Source: Agromyces cerinus subsp. cerinus
GTDB taxonomy: Bacteria > Actinomycetota > Actinomycetes > Actinomycetales > Microbacteriaceae
Assembly: GCF_900142065.1 (NCBI RefSeq)
Contig: NZ_FSRJ01000003.1
Coordinates: 496,001-560,000 of the forward strand
DNA length: 64,000 nt
Direction of reading: 5' to 3'
Shown here piece by piece: positions 54,082-62,087 of the stretch (positions are counted from its first letter, which is position 1; each line of letters begins with the position of its first letter). The translations under genes and the position numbers were made by a program. Under the pieces are notes generated by a model that had not been told where the DNA came from, made no database searches, and saw nothing but the letters and a program-made list of their open reading frames with translations.

Positions 54082-55059
54082 TCAGGCTTCGTCGACGCGC
54101 CTGAGCAGTTCGATCAGCCGCTGCTCGCGGTTGGCACCGGATGCCGCGACGACCCCCTGGCCGTAGGCGAGGAGCACTCGCGGGTCGACGTAGCTGTTCC
54201 GGGCGATCGCCGGTGTGTTGCCGAGCACCTGCGACGCCTCCTCGATCGCCGCTCGGATGGCCGCCGTTCGGGCGCGGGCTGTGGCGGCCGGGCCGAGCTC
54301 CGCGAGTCGATCGGCCGCTGCGATCGTGCCGCGCAGAGTGCGGAAGTCCTTCGCGGTGAAGTCGCCGCCGGTGCGCTCGCGGATGTCGTCGTTGACGTCG
54401 ACCGGCGCTGCGGCTCGCATCGACCGTCCGTCCGGCCACGCGTAGAGACGACTGGCCGATGAGCGTTCGCCGGTGCTCGCGATGAACCCGGCGAGCGGGG
54501 CATCCGCCACTCTCAGGTCTTGCGCGATCCCGCCCTTCGCGCGGAACCGGAATCGCACCGTCTCGTCGTCCTCCAGCCTGGCGTTGCGCACCAGGAGCGT
54601 GGTCAGGCCGCGACTGCGGAAGCCGGCGAGCGATTCCTCCGAGCCGATGCGGATGCCGCCGAGGTCGAGCGTGCGGAATGCGGCCGCGAGCACCCGCTCT
54701 CGAGGTGACCCGTCGAGCGCGAGGTCGCGCGCGACGCTCCGGCGGGCCGCGGGCAGGGCGGAGGCGAGGGCGGTCATGCGCTCGAACTTCTCGGCGTCCT
54801 GTCGCTCGCGCCAGACCGGGTGGTAGAGGTACTGACGTCGTCCGGCGGCGTCCACCCCGACGGCGAGGATGTGGGCGTTCGCGGCATCCGAGATCCACAC
54901 CTCCTGCCAGGCGGGCGGGATCGCGAGGTCGGCGATGCGGGCTCGCTCGGCCCGGTTCGCGCCGCCGCCGGTGCTGTGCACGTAGCCGAAGCCGCGCCCG
55001 CGCCGCACCCGGTTGAACCCGGGGGAGACGTACGGTTCGACCCGCTTCAGGCGCGGCAT
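54082..55059 (-). CDS. DNA topoisomerase IB
   Basis: A 325-residue poxvirus/bacterial-type topoisomerase IB. The N-terminal domain has IPPAWQEVWISD and the recognition motif RQYLYHPVWRERQD. In the catalytic domain RIGSEESL, KGG (in FRAKGGIAQD), GGDFTAKDFRTLRGT and the nucleophile tyrosine in IARNSYVDPRVL are present. It relaxes DNA through a 3'-phosphotyrosyl link. Convergent with ligD; often found with NHEJ genes in actinobacteria. Confidence 0.92.
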   Translation of the reverse strand: MPRLKRVEPYVSPGFNRVRRGRGFGYVHSTGGGANRAERARIADLAIPPAWQEVWISDAANAHILAVGVDAAGRRQYLYHPVWRERQDAEKFERMTALASALPAARRSVARDLALDGSPRERVLAAAFRTLDLGGIRIGSEESLAGFRSRGLTTLLVRNARLEDDETVRFRFRAKGGIAQDLRVADAPLAGFIASTGERSSASRLYAWPDGRSMRAAAPVDVNDDIRERTGGDFTAKDFRTLRGTIAAADRLAELGPAATARARTAAIRAAIEEASQVLGNTPAIARNSYVDPRVLLAYGQGVVAASGANREQRLIELLRRVDEA

Positions 55060-55087
55060 CGGCGACGGCCGGTCAGTGGTCGCGCAG

Positions 55088-55987
55088 TCACAGTCCGCGG
55101 CCGCCGGTGACCGGCAGGATGGCCCCGGACACGTACGAGGCCTCGTCCGACGCGAGGTACACGTAGGCGCCGGCGAGTTCCGCCGGCTGCCCCGCGCGAC
55201 CGAGCGGAGTATTGTGCCCGAACTCGGGCAGTTTGTCGGGCCAGCCGGTCGACGGGATGAGCGGCGTCCAGATCGGACCGGGGGCGACGGCGTTCACGCG
55301 GATGCCCCGTGGTCCGAGCTCCTCGGCGAGCGCCTTCGTGAAGGCGACCAGCGCCGCCTTGGTCATTGCGTAGTCGACGAGATCCGACGACGGGTCGAAG
55401 CCCTGGATGGACGTCGTCGTGATGATGCTCGACCCGGCGTCCATGAGGGGCACCGCGGCGCGAGCGAGGAAGACCGGCGCGAACAGGTTCACGCGCATCA
55501 CGGTCTCGAAGTCGTCGGTCGGGATCGTCGAGATGCCACCGCGTTCGCGTTGATGAGCGGCGTTGAGCACCAGCAGATCGAGACCGCCGAACGCCTGGTG
55601 CGTGCGGGCGACGAGCTCCTTGCAGTGACTCTCGTCGCGCAGGTCTCCCGAGAGCAGCAGTGGGTCGGATCCGGCGTCCGAGATCCACTCCGCCGTCTCG
55701 TCCGCGTCCTCCTGCTCGCTCGGCAGGAAGGCGATGGCGACCCTCGCGCCCTCTCGGGCGAAGGCGATCGCGACCGCGCGGCCGATGCCGGAGTCTCCGC
55801 CGGTGATGAGGGCGCGACGACCTTCGAGACGCCGGTTGCCGCGGTAGCTCTGCTCGCCGTGGTCGGGCAGTGGGGACATCCGCTCGGTGAGGCCGGGCGG
55901 TTCCTGCTCCTGTCGTGGGAAGGGGTCGGTCGTGTGCTTGGTCGTCGGGTCGATGAGCAGGTCGTTGCTCAGGCGGTCGTAGGTCAT
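55088..55987 (-). CDS. SDR family oxidoreductase (GspB/YdaD-like)
   Basis: A 299-residue short-chain dehydrogenase with the extended N-terminus of general-stress SDRs (PFPRQEQEPPGLTERMSPLPDHGEQSYRG). Cofactor motif ALITGGDSGIGRAVA, NAAHQ loop, catalytic Ser in TTTSIQGF and YAMTKAAL Tyr/Lys pair are present; PVTGGRGL ends the protein. Substrate unknown; relatives are stress-induced. ATG at 55987 has GAGGAGG. Confidence 0.92.
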   Translation of the reverse strand: MTYDRLSNDLLIDPTTKHTTDPFPRQEQEPPGLTERMSPLPDHGEQSYRGNRRLEGRRALITGGDSGIGRAVAIAFAREGARVAIAFLPSEQEDADETAEWISDAGSDPLLLSGDLRDESHCKELVARTHQAFGGLDLLVLNAAHQRERGGISTIPTDDFETVMRVNLFAPVFLARAAVPLMDAGSSIITTTSIQGFDPSSDLVDYAMTKAALVAFTKALAEELGPRGIRVNAVAPGPIWTPLIPSTGWPDKLPEFGHNTPLGRAGQPAELAGAYVYLASDEASYVSGAILPVTGGRGL

Positions 55988-56266
55988 GGGACCTCCTCGG
56001 ATCACCGGCCACGGTACGCGCGCGCAGCAGCTCCCGGCAGGGGATTGACAAGCCGCATGGTCGACGCTCGAGCCGGACGGACGCGAGCCTTCGCAGGCGC
56101 GTGAGTAGCACGCGGCCGGAACGGCGGTCAACCCCTAGCCGCCGGTGCAGGCAGCCCAATAGCGTCGAGGAACGAGGCGTACCCCCGTCTCGAGGTTCTG
56201 CCCGTCGGGCCCGAACCACTCGCCGCACTCGTCGATCACGAGGGCGGACCACCTGAAGGAGAGATC

Positions 56267-56431
56267 ATGAACATCCTCGTCGCCATCATCGCCATCGCCG
56301 CGGTCGTCCTGCTCATCACCGGCGGCGTCGTCCCCGCACTGAACTTCCTCATCTGGGTCGGCGTCGCATTGGCGGTCATCGCGGTCATCGTGTTCCTCGT
56401 TCGCTACATCGGTGGGAACCGGACGGTCTGA
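56267..56431 (+). CDS. Small two-helix membrane protein (54 aa)
   Basis: A 54-residue protein too short for usual gene lists: start MNILVAIIAIAAVVLLITGG, then NFLIWVGVALAVIAVIVFLV and a basic end RYIGGNRTV. Two membrane helices with a short turn. The ribosome-binding site GAAGGAG is perfectly placed six bases before the ATG and third positions are strongly G/C. Similar small proteins are common in Microbacteriaceae genomes (family knowledge, unnamed). The 279-base gap upstream (55988-56266) contains a TTGACA at about 56045 but no clear -10. Confidence 0.75.
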   Translation: MNILVAIIAIAAVVLLITGGVVPALNFLIWVGVALAVIAVIVFLVRYIGGNRTV

Positions 56432-56450
56432 CCCGCGCAGCACTTCACCC

Positions 56451-56478
56451 GAACGGGCGGCCCCAGGGCCGCCCGTTC
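56451..56478 (+). terminator. Terminator of the small membrane protein gene
   Basis: GAACGGGCGGCC and GGCCGCCCGTTC form a perfect 12-base stem around CCAG, 20 bases after the stop. Confidence 0.85.
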
Positions 56479-56493
56479 CGCGTGTCGAGGCCG

Positions 56494-56499
56494 TATGCT
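56494..56499 (+). promoter_or_regulatory. Leaderless -10 box (TATGCT)
   Basis: TATGCT ends six bases before the GTG at 56506. Confidence 0.5.
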
Positions 56500-56505
56500 G
56501 AGGCC

Positions 56506-56898
56506 GTGGGAACCCTGTATTACGGCGACTCCGGCACCCCGATCGGCATCGAGGACCGAGCACTCGCGCATGTGAAGGTCGCCATCACGACGAAGCTCCG
56601 TCGGGGTGAGTCCTTCACGTTGTCCTGGCAGCACGCCGAGGACCAGCCGCGCGGCCGGAGCACGCTCTGGCTGCACCCCAGCATTCCGCTGCGATTCGTC
56701 TTCGACGAACCGGAGGCGCCCGAGCTCAGCCGGCAGTGGATCGAGGATCTGATGCGGTCGGCCAACAGCACGGGCGGAATCCGCCTCGTGCCGGAGCATC
56801 TTGACACCGATCCGATCCCGACGATCGCCGACCAGCCGGTGCAGGTCGGCGTCGACGTGCAGGAGGTCGAGGCCGGCAGCGAGGGCCAGCCGGCCTGA
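56506..56898 (+). CDS. DUF7882-type small protein, paralogue 1
   Basis: A 130-residue protein starting VGTLYYGDSGTPIGIEDR. It shares ALAHVKVAITTKLRRGESF, LWLHPSIPLRFVF and a WIEDLMRSANSTGG segment with the 107-residue protein at 56943. Automatic annotation often calls such Microbacteriaceae proteins ATP-dependent DNA ligase; no ligase motif (KxDG) is present here, so that name is unsupported. Function unknown. Leaderless GTG start. Confidence 0.75.
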   Translation: MGTLYYGDSGTPIGIEDRALAHVKVAITTKLRRGESFTLSWQHAEDQPRGRSTLWLHPSIPLRFVFDEPEAPELSRQWIEDLMRSANSTGGIRLVPEHLDTDPIPTIADQPVQVGVDVQEVEAGSEGQPA

Positions 56899-56942
56899 GG
56901 TCACGTCCCCGTTGCGCCCGACCGCAACGCGACGAGCGTGCG

Positions 56943-57266
56943 CTAGTCGCTCTCGATGGGTTCGTTCTCGGTGGGCTCGGGCACGAAGACCAGCCCCGCG
57001 GTGCTGTTGGCCGCGAGCAGCAACTGCTCGATCCAGAGCCGGTTCAACGTGGGCTGGCGATTGCCGCTGAAGACGAACTGCAGCGGCACCGATTCGTGCA
57101 GCCACATCGTGGTGCGGCCGCTGCCGTTCTCGACCCCGTGCTCCCAGGTCATCGCGAAGCTCTCGGAGCGGCGGAGCTTGTTGAGGATCGCCACGCGCAG
57201 GTGGGCGAGGGTGCGATCGTCGATCTCGATCTCACGTGGTGACGAGTTGTAGATGAACTTGCCCAT
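56943..57266 (-). CDS. DUF7882-type small protein, paralogue 2
   Basis: A 107-residue paralogue of the previous protein: MGKFIYNSSPREIEIDDR, TLAHLRVAILNKLRRSESF, MWLHESVPLQFVF and RLWIEQLLLAANSTAG. The pair is convergent, 44 bases apart. A TAGAGT -10 box lies six bases before the ATG, so it is leaderless. Shorter C-terminus than paralogue 1. Function unknown. Confidence 0.8.
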   Translation of the reverse strand: MGKFIYNSSPREIEIDDRTLAHLRVAILNKLRRSESFAMTWEHGVENGSGRTTMWLHESVPLQFVFSGNRQPTLNRLWIEQLLLAANSTAGLVFVPEPTENEPIESD

Positions 57267-57272
57267 GCCCGA

Positions 57273-57278
57273 ACTCTA
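57273..57278 (-). promoter_or_regulatory. Leaderless -10 box of DUF7882 paralogue 2 (TAGAGT)
   Basis: On the minus strand TAGAGT ends six bases before the ATG at 57266. Confidence 0.55.
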
Positions 57279-57408
57279 GCCCGCGGGGAGGGGCGAGCGG
57301 GGCCGGATCCGCGATGCCTCACGCACCGGTCTCGTCGAGGACCGTTCGTCCGAGAAGGGCTGCCTGCGGAGGGAGTGCGGATCTACCCTGAAAGAGAGGG
57401 GGATCGCG

Positions 57409-57627
57409 ATGAACGACGCACTCGAACATGCCCTGGAGCACGAGATCGAGCGCTGGTGGCCACAGCTCTCGATCGAGGCGAAGCACCGGATGCTCGCCGA
57501 CCTCGAGGCCGAACTCGACCCGCTCACGTGCGCCGAGATCGAGGCCCTGGTGGGGGCTCCGGCGCCCACGAGCCTCACCGCGGCCGAACGGATGTTCATC
57601 ATCACGCAGATGGAGGCGGTCGACTGA
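57409..57627 (+). CDS. Small hypothetical protein (72 aa)
   Basis: A 72-residue acidic, mostly helical protein (MNDALEHALEHEIERWWPQL; ADLEAELDPLTCAEIEALV) with no membrane segment and no family I recognise. GAGAGGGGG about eight bases before the ATG and good third-position bias support it. A TACCCT box lies 20 bases upstream. Confidence 0.6.
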   Translation: MNDALEHALEHEIERWWPQLSIEAKHRMLADLEAELDPLTCAEIEALVGAPAPTSLTAAERMFIITQMEAVD

Positions 57628-57671
57628 CACGGGGCATCCGCTCGATTGTCGAGTTCTTGCGCTGCCTCCCG

Positions 57672-57677
57672 TAGCAT
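57672..57677 (+). promoter_or_regulatory. Leaderless -10 box of LacI gene (TAGCAT)
   Basis: TAGCAT ends six bases before the ATG at 57684. Confidence 0.5.
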
Positions 57678-57683
57678 GACGGC

Positions 57684-58691
57684 ATGTCGAGGAGACTCGC
57701 GGATGTCGCGCGCAAGGTCGGAGTCAGCGAAGCCACCGTCAGTCGGGTGCTGAACGGCAAGCCCGGTGTCTCGGCGTCGACCCGCGACGCCGTGCTCACG
57801 GCGCTCGACGTGCTCGGCTACGAGCGGCCGACGAAGCTGCGCGGCGAGCGCGCCCGGCTCGTGGGCCTCGTCATGCCCGAGCTGCAGAACCCCATCTTCC
57901 CCGCGCTCGCCGAGGCGATCGGCGGCGGCCTCGCGCAGAACGGCTACACGCCGGTGCTCTGCATCCAGACGGCGGGCGGCATCTCGGAGTCCGACTACGT
58001 CGAGCTGCTCCTGCATCAGCAGGTCTCGGGCGTGATCTTCGCGGGCGGTGCCTACGCCCAGGCGGAGGTGAACCACGACCACTACGAGCGGCTCCGCGAG
58101 CTGAAGCTGCCGACCGTGCTCGTGAACGCACCGATCGACGGCCTCGATTTCGCGACGGTCTCGTGCGACGACGCGACCTCGGTCGAGCAGGCGTTCGGCC
58201 ATCTCGTGCAGTTGGGGCACGAGCGCATCGGCATCCTGCTCGGCCCGAACGACCACATGCCCTCGCAGCGCAAGCACGCGGCGGCGTTGCGCATGGCGGA
58301 GCGGCACGGGCTCGAGCTCGGCGACGACCGCATCGTGCACTCGCTGTACTCGCTCGAGTCGGGCCAGACGGCGGCGACCAAGCTGCTCGCCGCGGGTGTC
58401 ACGGGCATCGTCTGCGCGAGCGATCCCATGGCGCTCGGGGCGGTGCGGGCGGTGCGCCGTGCAGGGCTCCGCGTGCCCGAGGACGTCTCCGTGATCGGCT
58501 ACGACGACTCGGCGCTGATGAACTGCACCGAGCCGCCGCTGACAACGGTGCGGCAGCCGATCGAGGCGATGGGCAAGATGATCATCGAGCTGCTCATGCG
58601 CCAGATGTCGAGCGAGCGGGCGATCGGCGATGAGGTCTTCTTCGCGCCCGAGCTCGTGGTGCGCGGGTCGACGGCGCCGGCCAGGCGCTGA
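57684..58691 (+). CDS. LacI family transcriptional regulator (GH13 operon)
   Basis: A 335-residue LacI/GalR protein. LADVARKVGVSEATVSRVLNG is the helix-turn-helix; GYERPTKLRGERARLVGLV the hinge; DVSVIGYDDSALMNCTEPPL and TTVRQPIEAMGKMI are canonical effector-domain segments. It is just upstream of, and codirectional with, the GH13 and importer genes and probably represses them in response to an alpha-glucoside. Confidence 0.9.
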   Translation: MSRRLADVARKVGVSEATVSRVLNGKPGVSASTRDAVLTALDVLGYERPTKLRGERARLVGLVMPELQNPIFPALAEAIGGGLAQNGYTPVLCIQTAGGISESDYVELLLHQQVSGVIFAGGAYAQAEVNHDHYERLRELKLPTVLVNAPIDGLDFATVSCDDATSVEQAFGHLVQLGHERIGILLGPNDHMPSQRKHAAALRMAERHGLELGDDRIVHSLYSLESGQTAATKLLAAGVTGIVCASDPMALGAVRAVRRAGLRVPEDVSVIGYDDSALMNCTEPPLTTVRQPIEAMGKMIIELLMRQMSSERAIGDEVFFAPELVVRGSTAPARR

Positions 58692-58732
58692 GGCCGCGTA
58701 CGCCCGCTTGCGCGGATCAGGCAAGTGGATGC

Positions 58733-58762
58733 CGCAATTCCACGCAAATCACCGCAAACTGA
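58733..58762. repeat. Three 10-base direct repeats (CGCAA) upstream of GH13
   Basis: CGCAATTCCA, CGCAAATCAC and CGCAAACTGA follow one another with an exact ten-base period, so the CGCAA cores lie on one face of the helix. They end 18 bases before the -35 box of the GH13 operon promoter. Confidence 0.6.
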
Positions 58763-58780
58763 TGTCGATTTGTTGAATAG

Positions 58781-58809
58781 TTGCATCATTCTGTTGCTCT
58801 CATTACGTT
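58781..58809 (+). promoter_or_regulatory. Promoter of the GH13/importer operon
   Basis: TTGCAT (58781-58786) and TACGTT (58804-58809) are 17 bases apart, 70 bases before the GTG start, in a locally AT-rich stretch. Confidence 0.5.
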
Positions 58810-58878
58810 GACGGCAAGACGCCGTCGTCCTCCTTCGACACGGCGTGCCCGCCCCGTCGACACGAGGAGACGCACCGC

Positions 58879-60549
58879 GTGACCATGCACCTCACGGATG
58901 CCGCATCGGCCGTCACCGCCGGCGCGTCCGACCCGCTCTGGTGGCGGAGCGCGGTGATCTACCAGGTCTACGTGCGCAGCTTCGCCGACTCCGACGGCGA
59001 CGGCACGGGTGACCTCCGAGGGGTGCGGAGCCGCCTCGGGTACCTGAAGGAACTCGGCGTCGACGCCCTCTGGTTCAACCCCTGGTATCCGTCGCCCTTC
59101 GCCGACGGCGGCTACGACGTCAGCGACTACCGCGACATCCACCCGAGCTTCGGCACCCTCGAGGACGCCGAGCTCCTCATCGCCGACGCGCTCGCCCTCG
59201 GCATCCGCACGATCATCGACGTCGTGCCGAACCACGTGTCGAGCGAGCACCCGTGGTTCCGGGCCGCGCTCGCGGCAGGCCCGGGCTCGCCGGAGCGAGA
59301 ACGGTTCTGGTTCCACCCGGGCAAGGGCCCGAACGGCGACCTGATGCCCACGAACTGGGTCTCGAACTTCCAGGGCGACACGTGGACCCGCACGACGAAC
59401 CCCGACGGCACGCCGGGGGAGTGGTACCTGCACCTCTTCACTCCCGAGCAGCCCGACCTGAACTGGAGCCACCCCGACGTGCGCCGCGAGCACGAGGAGA
59501 TCCTGCGGTTCTGGTTCGACCGCGGCGTCGCCGGCGTGCGCATCGACTCGGCGGGGCTCCTCATCAAGGACCCGGCGCTGCCCGAGGTGCCCGCGGAGAC
59601 CGCCCCCGGCCAGCACCCGACCGAGGACCGCGACGAGGTGCACGAGGTGTACCGCGCATGGCGGCGCATCGCCGACTCCTACGAGGGCACCCGGGTGCTC
59701 GTCGGCGAGGTCTGGGTGCCGGATGCCTCCCGCTTCGCGGCCTACCTCCGCCCCGACGAGATGCACACCGCGTTCAACTTCGACTTCATGTCGCGCCCGT
59801 GGGATGCCGCGGAGCTCCGCGGTTCGATCGACCTGATGCTCGCCGCGCACGCCCCGGTCGGCGCCCCGAGCACGTGGGTGCTCTCGAACCACGACGTGAC
59901 CCGGCCGGTCACCCGCTACGGCCGGGACGACTCGGGCTTCGCCTTCGCCCGGAAGCGCTTCGACACCCCGACCGACCTCGACCTCGGCGCTCGGCGTGCG
60001 CGTGCCGCGGCCCTGCTCACCGCGGCGCTGCCCGGCTCGCTCTACCTCTACCAGGGCGACGAGCTCGGGCTCCCCGAGGTCGAGCTGCCGCGCGAGGTGC
60101 TCGAGGACCCGATGCACTTCCGCTCGGGCGGCGTCGACCCCGGCCGCGACGGCTGCCGTGTGCCCCTGCCGTGGCGCGGCACCGCGGCGCCCTTCGGGTT
60201 CAGCCCCGCCGATGCATCCGCCGCCCCATGGCTGCCGCAGCCCGCCGACTGGGCCGCGCTCTCCGTGCAGGCGCAGGAGGCCGATCCGGGTTCGATGCTC
60301 TGGCTTTACCGGCAGGCGCTGCGCCTGCGGCGCCGCGAGGCGGCGCTCGGCGACGGGTCGCTCACCTGGCTCGACAGCGAGCCGCAGGTGCTCGCCTTCC
60401 GGCGCGGCGAGTCCTTCATCAGCGTCACCAACCTCGGCGGCGAGCCCGTCGCGCTGCCCGACCACGAGAGCATCCTGCTCGCGAGCACCCCGCTCGTCGG
60501 CGGGCTGCTGCCACCCGACTCCACGGCCTGGCTCCACCGGAGCACCTGA
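58879..60549 (+). CDS. GH13 family alpha-glucosidase
   Basis: A 556-residue alpha-amylase-family enzyme without signal peptide, so cytosolic. Conserved regions: I IDVVPNHVSSEH, II GVAGVRIDSAGLL (nucleophile Asp), III VLVGEVWVPDA (acid/base Glu), IV TWVLSNHDVTRP. YQVYVRSFADSDGDGTGDLRG is the oligo-1,6-glucosidase/alpha-glucosidase calcium-like loop; a C-terminal beta-sandwich follows. It hydrolyses imported malto-, isomalto- or related oligosaccharides. GTG start at 58879 with GAGGAG nine bases away. First gene of the operon. Confidence 0.92.
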   Translation: MTMHLTDAASAVTAGASDPLWWRSAVIYQVYVRSFADSDGDGTGDLRGVRSRLGYLKELGVDALWFNPWYPSPFADGGYDVSDYRDIHPSFGTLEDAELLIADALALGIRTIIDVVPNHVSSEHPWFRAALAAGPGSPERERFWFHPGKGPNGDLMPTNWVSNFQGDTWTRTTNPDGTPGEWYLHLFTPEQPDLNWSHPDVRREHEEILRFWFDRGVAGVRIDSAGLLIKDPALPEVPAETAPGQHPTEDRDEVHEVYRAWRRIADSYEGTRVLVGEVWVPDASRFAAYLRPDEMHTAFNFDFMSRPWDAAELRGSIDLMLAAHAPVGAPSTWVLSNHDVTRPVTRYGRDDSGFAFARKRFDTPTDLDLGARRARAAALLTAALPGSLYLYQGDELGLPEVELPREVLEDPMHFRSGGVDPGRDGCRVPLPWRGTAAPFGFSPADASAAPWLPQPADWAALSVQAQEADPGSMLWLYRQALRLRRREAALGDGSLTWLDSEPQVLAFRRGESFISVTNLGGEPVALPDHESILLASTPLVGGLLPPDSTAWLHRST

Positions 60550-60642
60550 CCGTCGAGGCCGCGGCGAGCGCCATGCCGCGGCACGCATCCAGCAATCACA
60601 CCTGAACCGATCACCTGAACACAGCACCGAAAGGACTGGACA

Positions 60643-62001
60643 ATGAAGTCACCACGCAAGGTCGTGATCGCCGGCATCGCCGCGTTCGCGATGGTCGGCG
60701 CCCTCGCCGCCTGCAGCTCGGGAGGCAGCGAGAGCGGCAAGACCGAACTGCGGGTCGCGACGTTCCCGCCCGGGGCCGACGCCGCCGCATACGAGGCGTT
60801 CGACGCCCAGGAGAAGCAGTTCGAGAAGGCGAACCCCGACATCGACATCATCGGCGTCGAGTACGAGTGGGAGGGGCCGACGTTCGCCGTGCAGCTCGCC
60901 GGCGGCAGCCTGCCCGACGTCTTCACCGTGCCCTTCACCGACTCCAAGACCCTGCTCGAGAACGGCCAGCTCATGGACGTGACCGACGAGATCGAGGAGC
61001 TGGGATACACCGACAGCTTCAACCCCGTGATCCTCGACGGCGTCACCGACTCCGAGGGCCGCATCTTCGGGTTCCCGCGCCAGGCGTACGCCATGGGCCT
61101 GCACTACAACCGCACCCTGTTCGAGGAGGCCGGGCTCGACCCCGACAGCCCGCCCACCACGTGGGACGAGGTGCGCGAGGACGCGAAGGTCATCGCCGAC
61201 AAGACCGGCAAGGCCGGCTACATGCAGATGACGCAGAACAACACGGGCGGCTGGCAGCTCACCGCGGCCACCGTGGCGCGCGGGGGCAGCACCCAGACCG
61301 ACAACGGCGACGGCACGTACACGTCGACGATCGCGAACGACGGCACGAAGGCGTCGCTCGAGTTCCTGAAGGAACTGCGGTGGGAGGACGACTCGCTCGG
61401 GTCGAACTTCCTGCTCGACTGGGGCAGCATCAACCAGGAGTTCGCGGCCGGCAACATCGGCATGTACACGACCGGCTCCGACATCTACACGGCGCTCGTG
61501 CGCGACTTCTCGCTGAACCCCGACGACTACGGGCTCACCGTCATCCCGATCGAGAACGACGGCGGCACCCTCGGCGGCGGCGACATCGCCGTGGTCAGCC
61601 CCACGGTCGACGAGCAGACGAAGGCCGCGGCGGTCACGTGGATCGACTGGTTCTACATGCAGAAGCTCCTGAACGAGGACGCGGCGGTGCTCGACGCGAA
61701 GACGCTCGCCGAGAGCGACCAGGCCGTCGGCACACCGCTCCTCCCGGTGCTGAACCGCGAGGCGTACGAGCAGTCGCTCGTCTGGATCGAGCCGTACATC
61801 AACGTGCCGCGCGACCAGATGACCCCGTTCATCGAGGGCATCTGGGAGCAGACGCCGGTGGGCGAGCCGAAGGGCAAGACGCAGGAGATCTACGCCCTGC
61901 TCGACCCCGTGGTGCAGGCCGTGCTCACCGACCAGAACGCCGACATCGACGCCCTGCTCGCGCAGGCCGACGAAGAGGCGCAGGCACTGCTCGACGAGTA
62001 G
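60643..62001 (+). CDS. Extracellular sugar-binding lipoprotein (GH13 operon)
   Basis: A 452-residue family 1 solute-binding protein. Signal peptide with lipobox ALAACSSGGS; VEYEWEGPTFAVQLAGGSLP and PRQAYAMGLHYNRTLFEEAG are family features. AAAGGA nine bases before ATG. Likely binds alpha-glucosides given the GH13 neighbour (inference). Confidence 0.9.
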   Translation: MKSPRKVVIAGIAAFAMVGALAACSSGGSESGKTELRVATFPPGADAAAYEAFDAQEKQFEKANPDIDIIGVEYEWEGPTFAVQLAGGSLPDVFTVPFTDSKTLLENGQLMDVTDEIEELGYTDSFNPVILDGVTDSEGRIFGFPRQAYAMGLHYNRTLFEEAGLDPDSPPTTWDEVREDAKVIADKTGKAGYMQMTQNNTGGWQLTAATVARGGSTQTDNGDGTYTSTIANDGTKASLEFLKELRWEDDSLGSNFLLDWGSINQEFAAGNIGMYTTGSDIYTALVRDFSLNPDDYGLTVIPIENDGGTLGGGDIAVVSPTVDEQTKAAAVTWIDWFYMQKLLNEDAAVLDAKTLAESDQAVGTPLLPVLNREAYEQSLVWIEPYINVPRDQMTPFIEGIWEQTPVGEPKGKTQEIYALLDPVVQAVLTDQNADIDALLAQADEEAQALLDE

Positions 62002-62007
62002 CGCACC

Positions 62008-62063
62008 GAGCGGATGCCGCGGCGCGGGTCTTCCCCCGACCGCCCGCGCCGCGGCATCCGCTC
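62008..62063 (+). terminator. Perfect 21-base stem-loop between binding-protein and permease genes
   Basis: Arms 62008-62028 and 62043-62063 are perfectly complementary over 21 bases around a 14-base loop; no T-tract. It begins seven bases after the binding-protein stop and ends 24 bases before the permease ATG, suiting partial termination or RNA 3'-end protection. Each arm contains the frequent CGGATGCCGCGG string. Confidence 0.75.
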
Positions 62064-62087
62064 TCGCTCCGACCGCGAAGGACCCAG

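Noticed and set aside
50573..54898. A 1441-codon minus frame joining Ku to sequence antisense to ligD
   Set aside because: Only the final 292 codons are Ku, with the conserved MRAVWKG start at 51451; the rest is ligD shadow.
56506..57266. DUF7882-type genes as ATP-dependent DNA ligases
   Set aside because: Neither protein has the KxDG nucleotidyl-lysine motif or other ligase motifs, and both are far too short.
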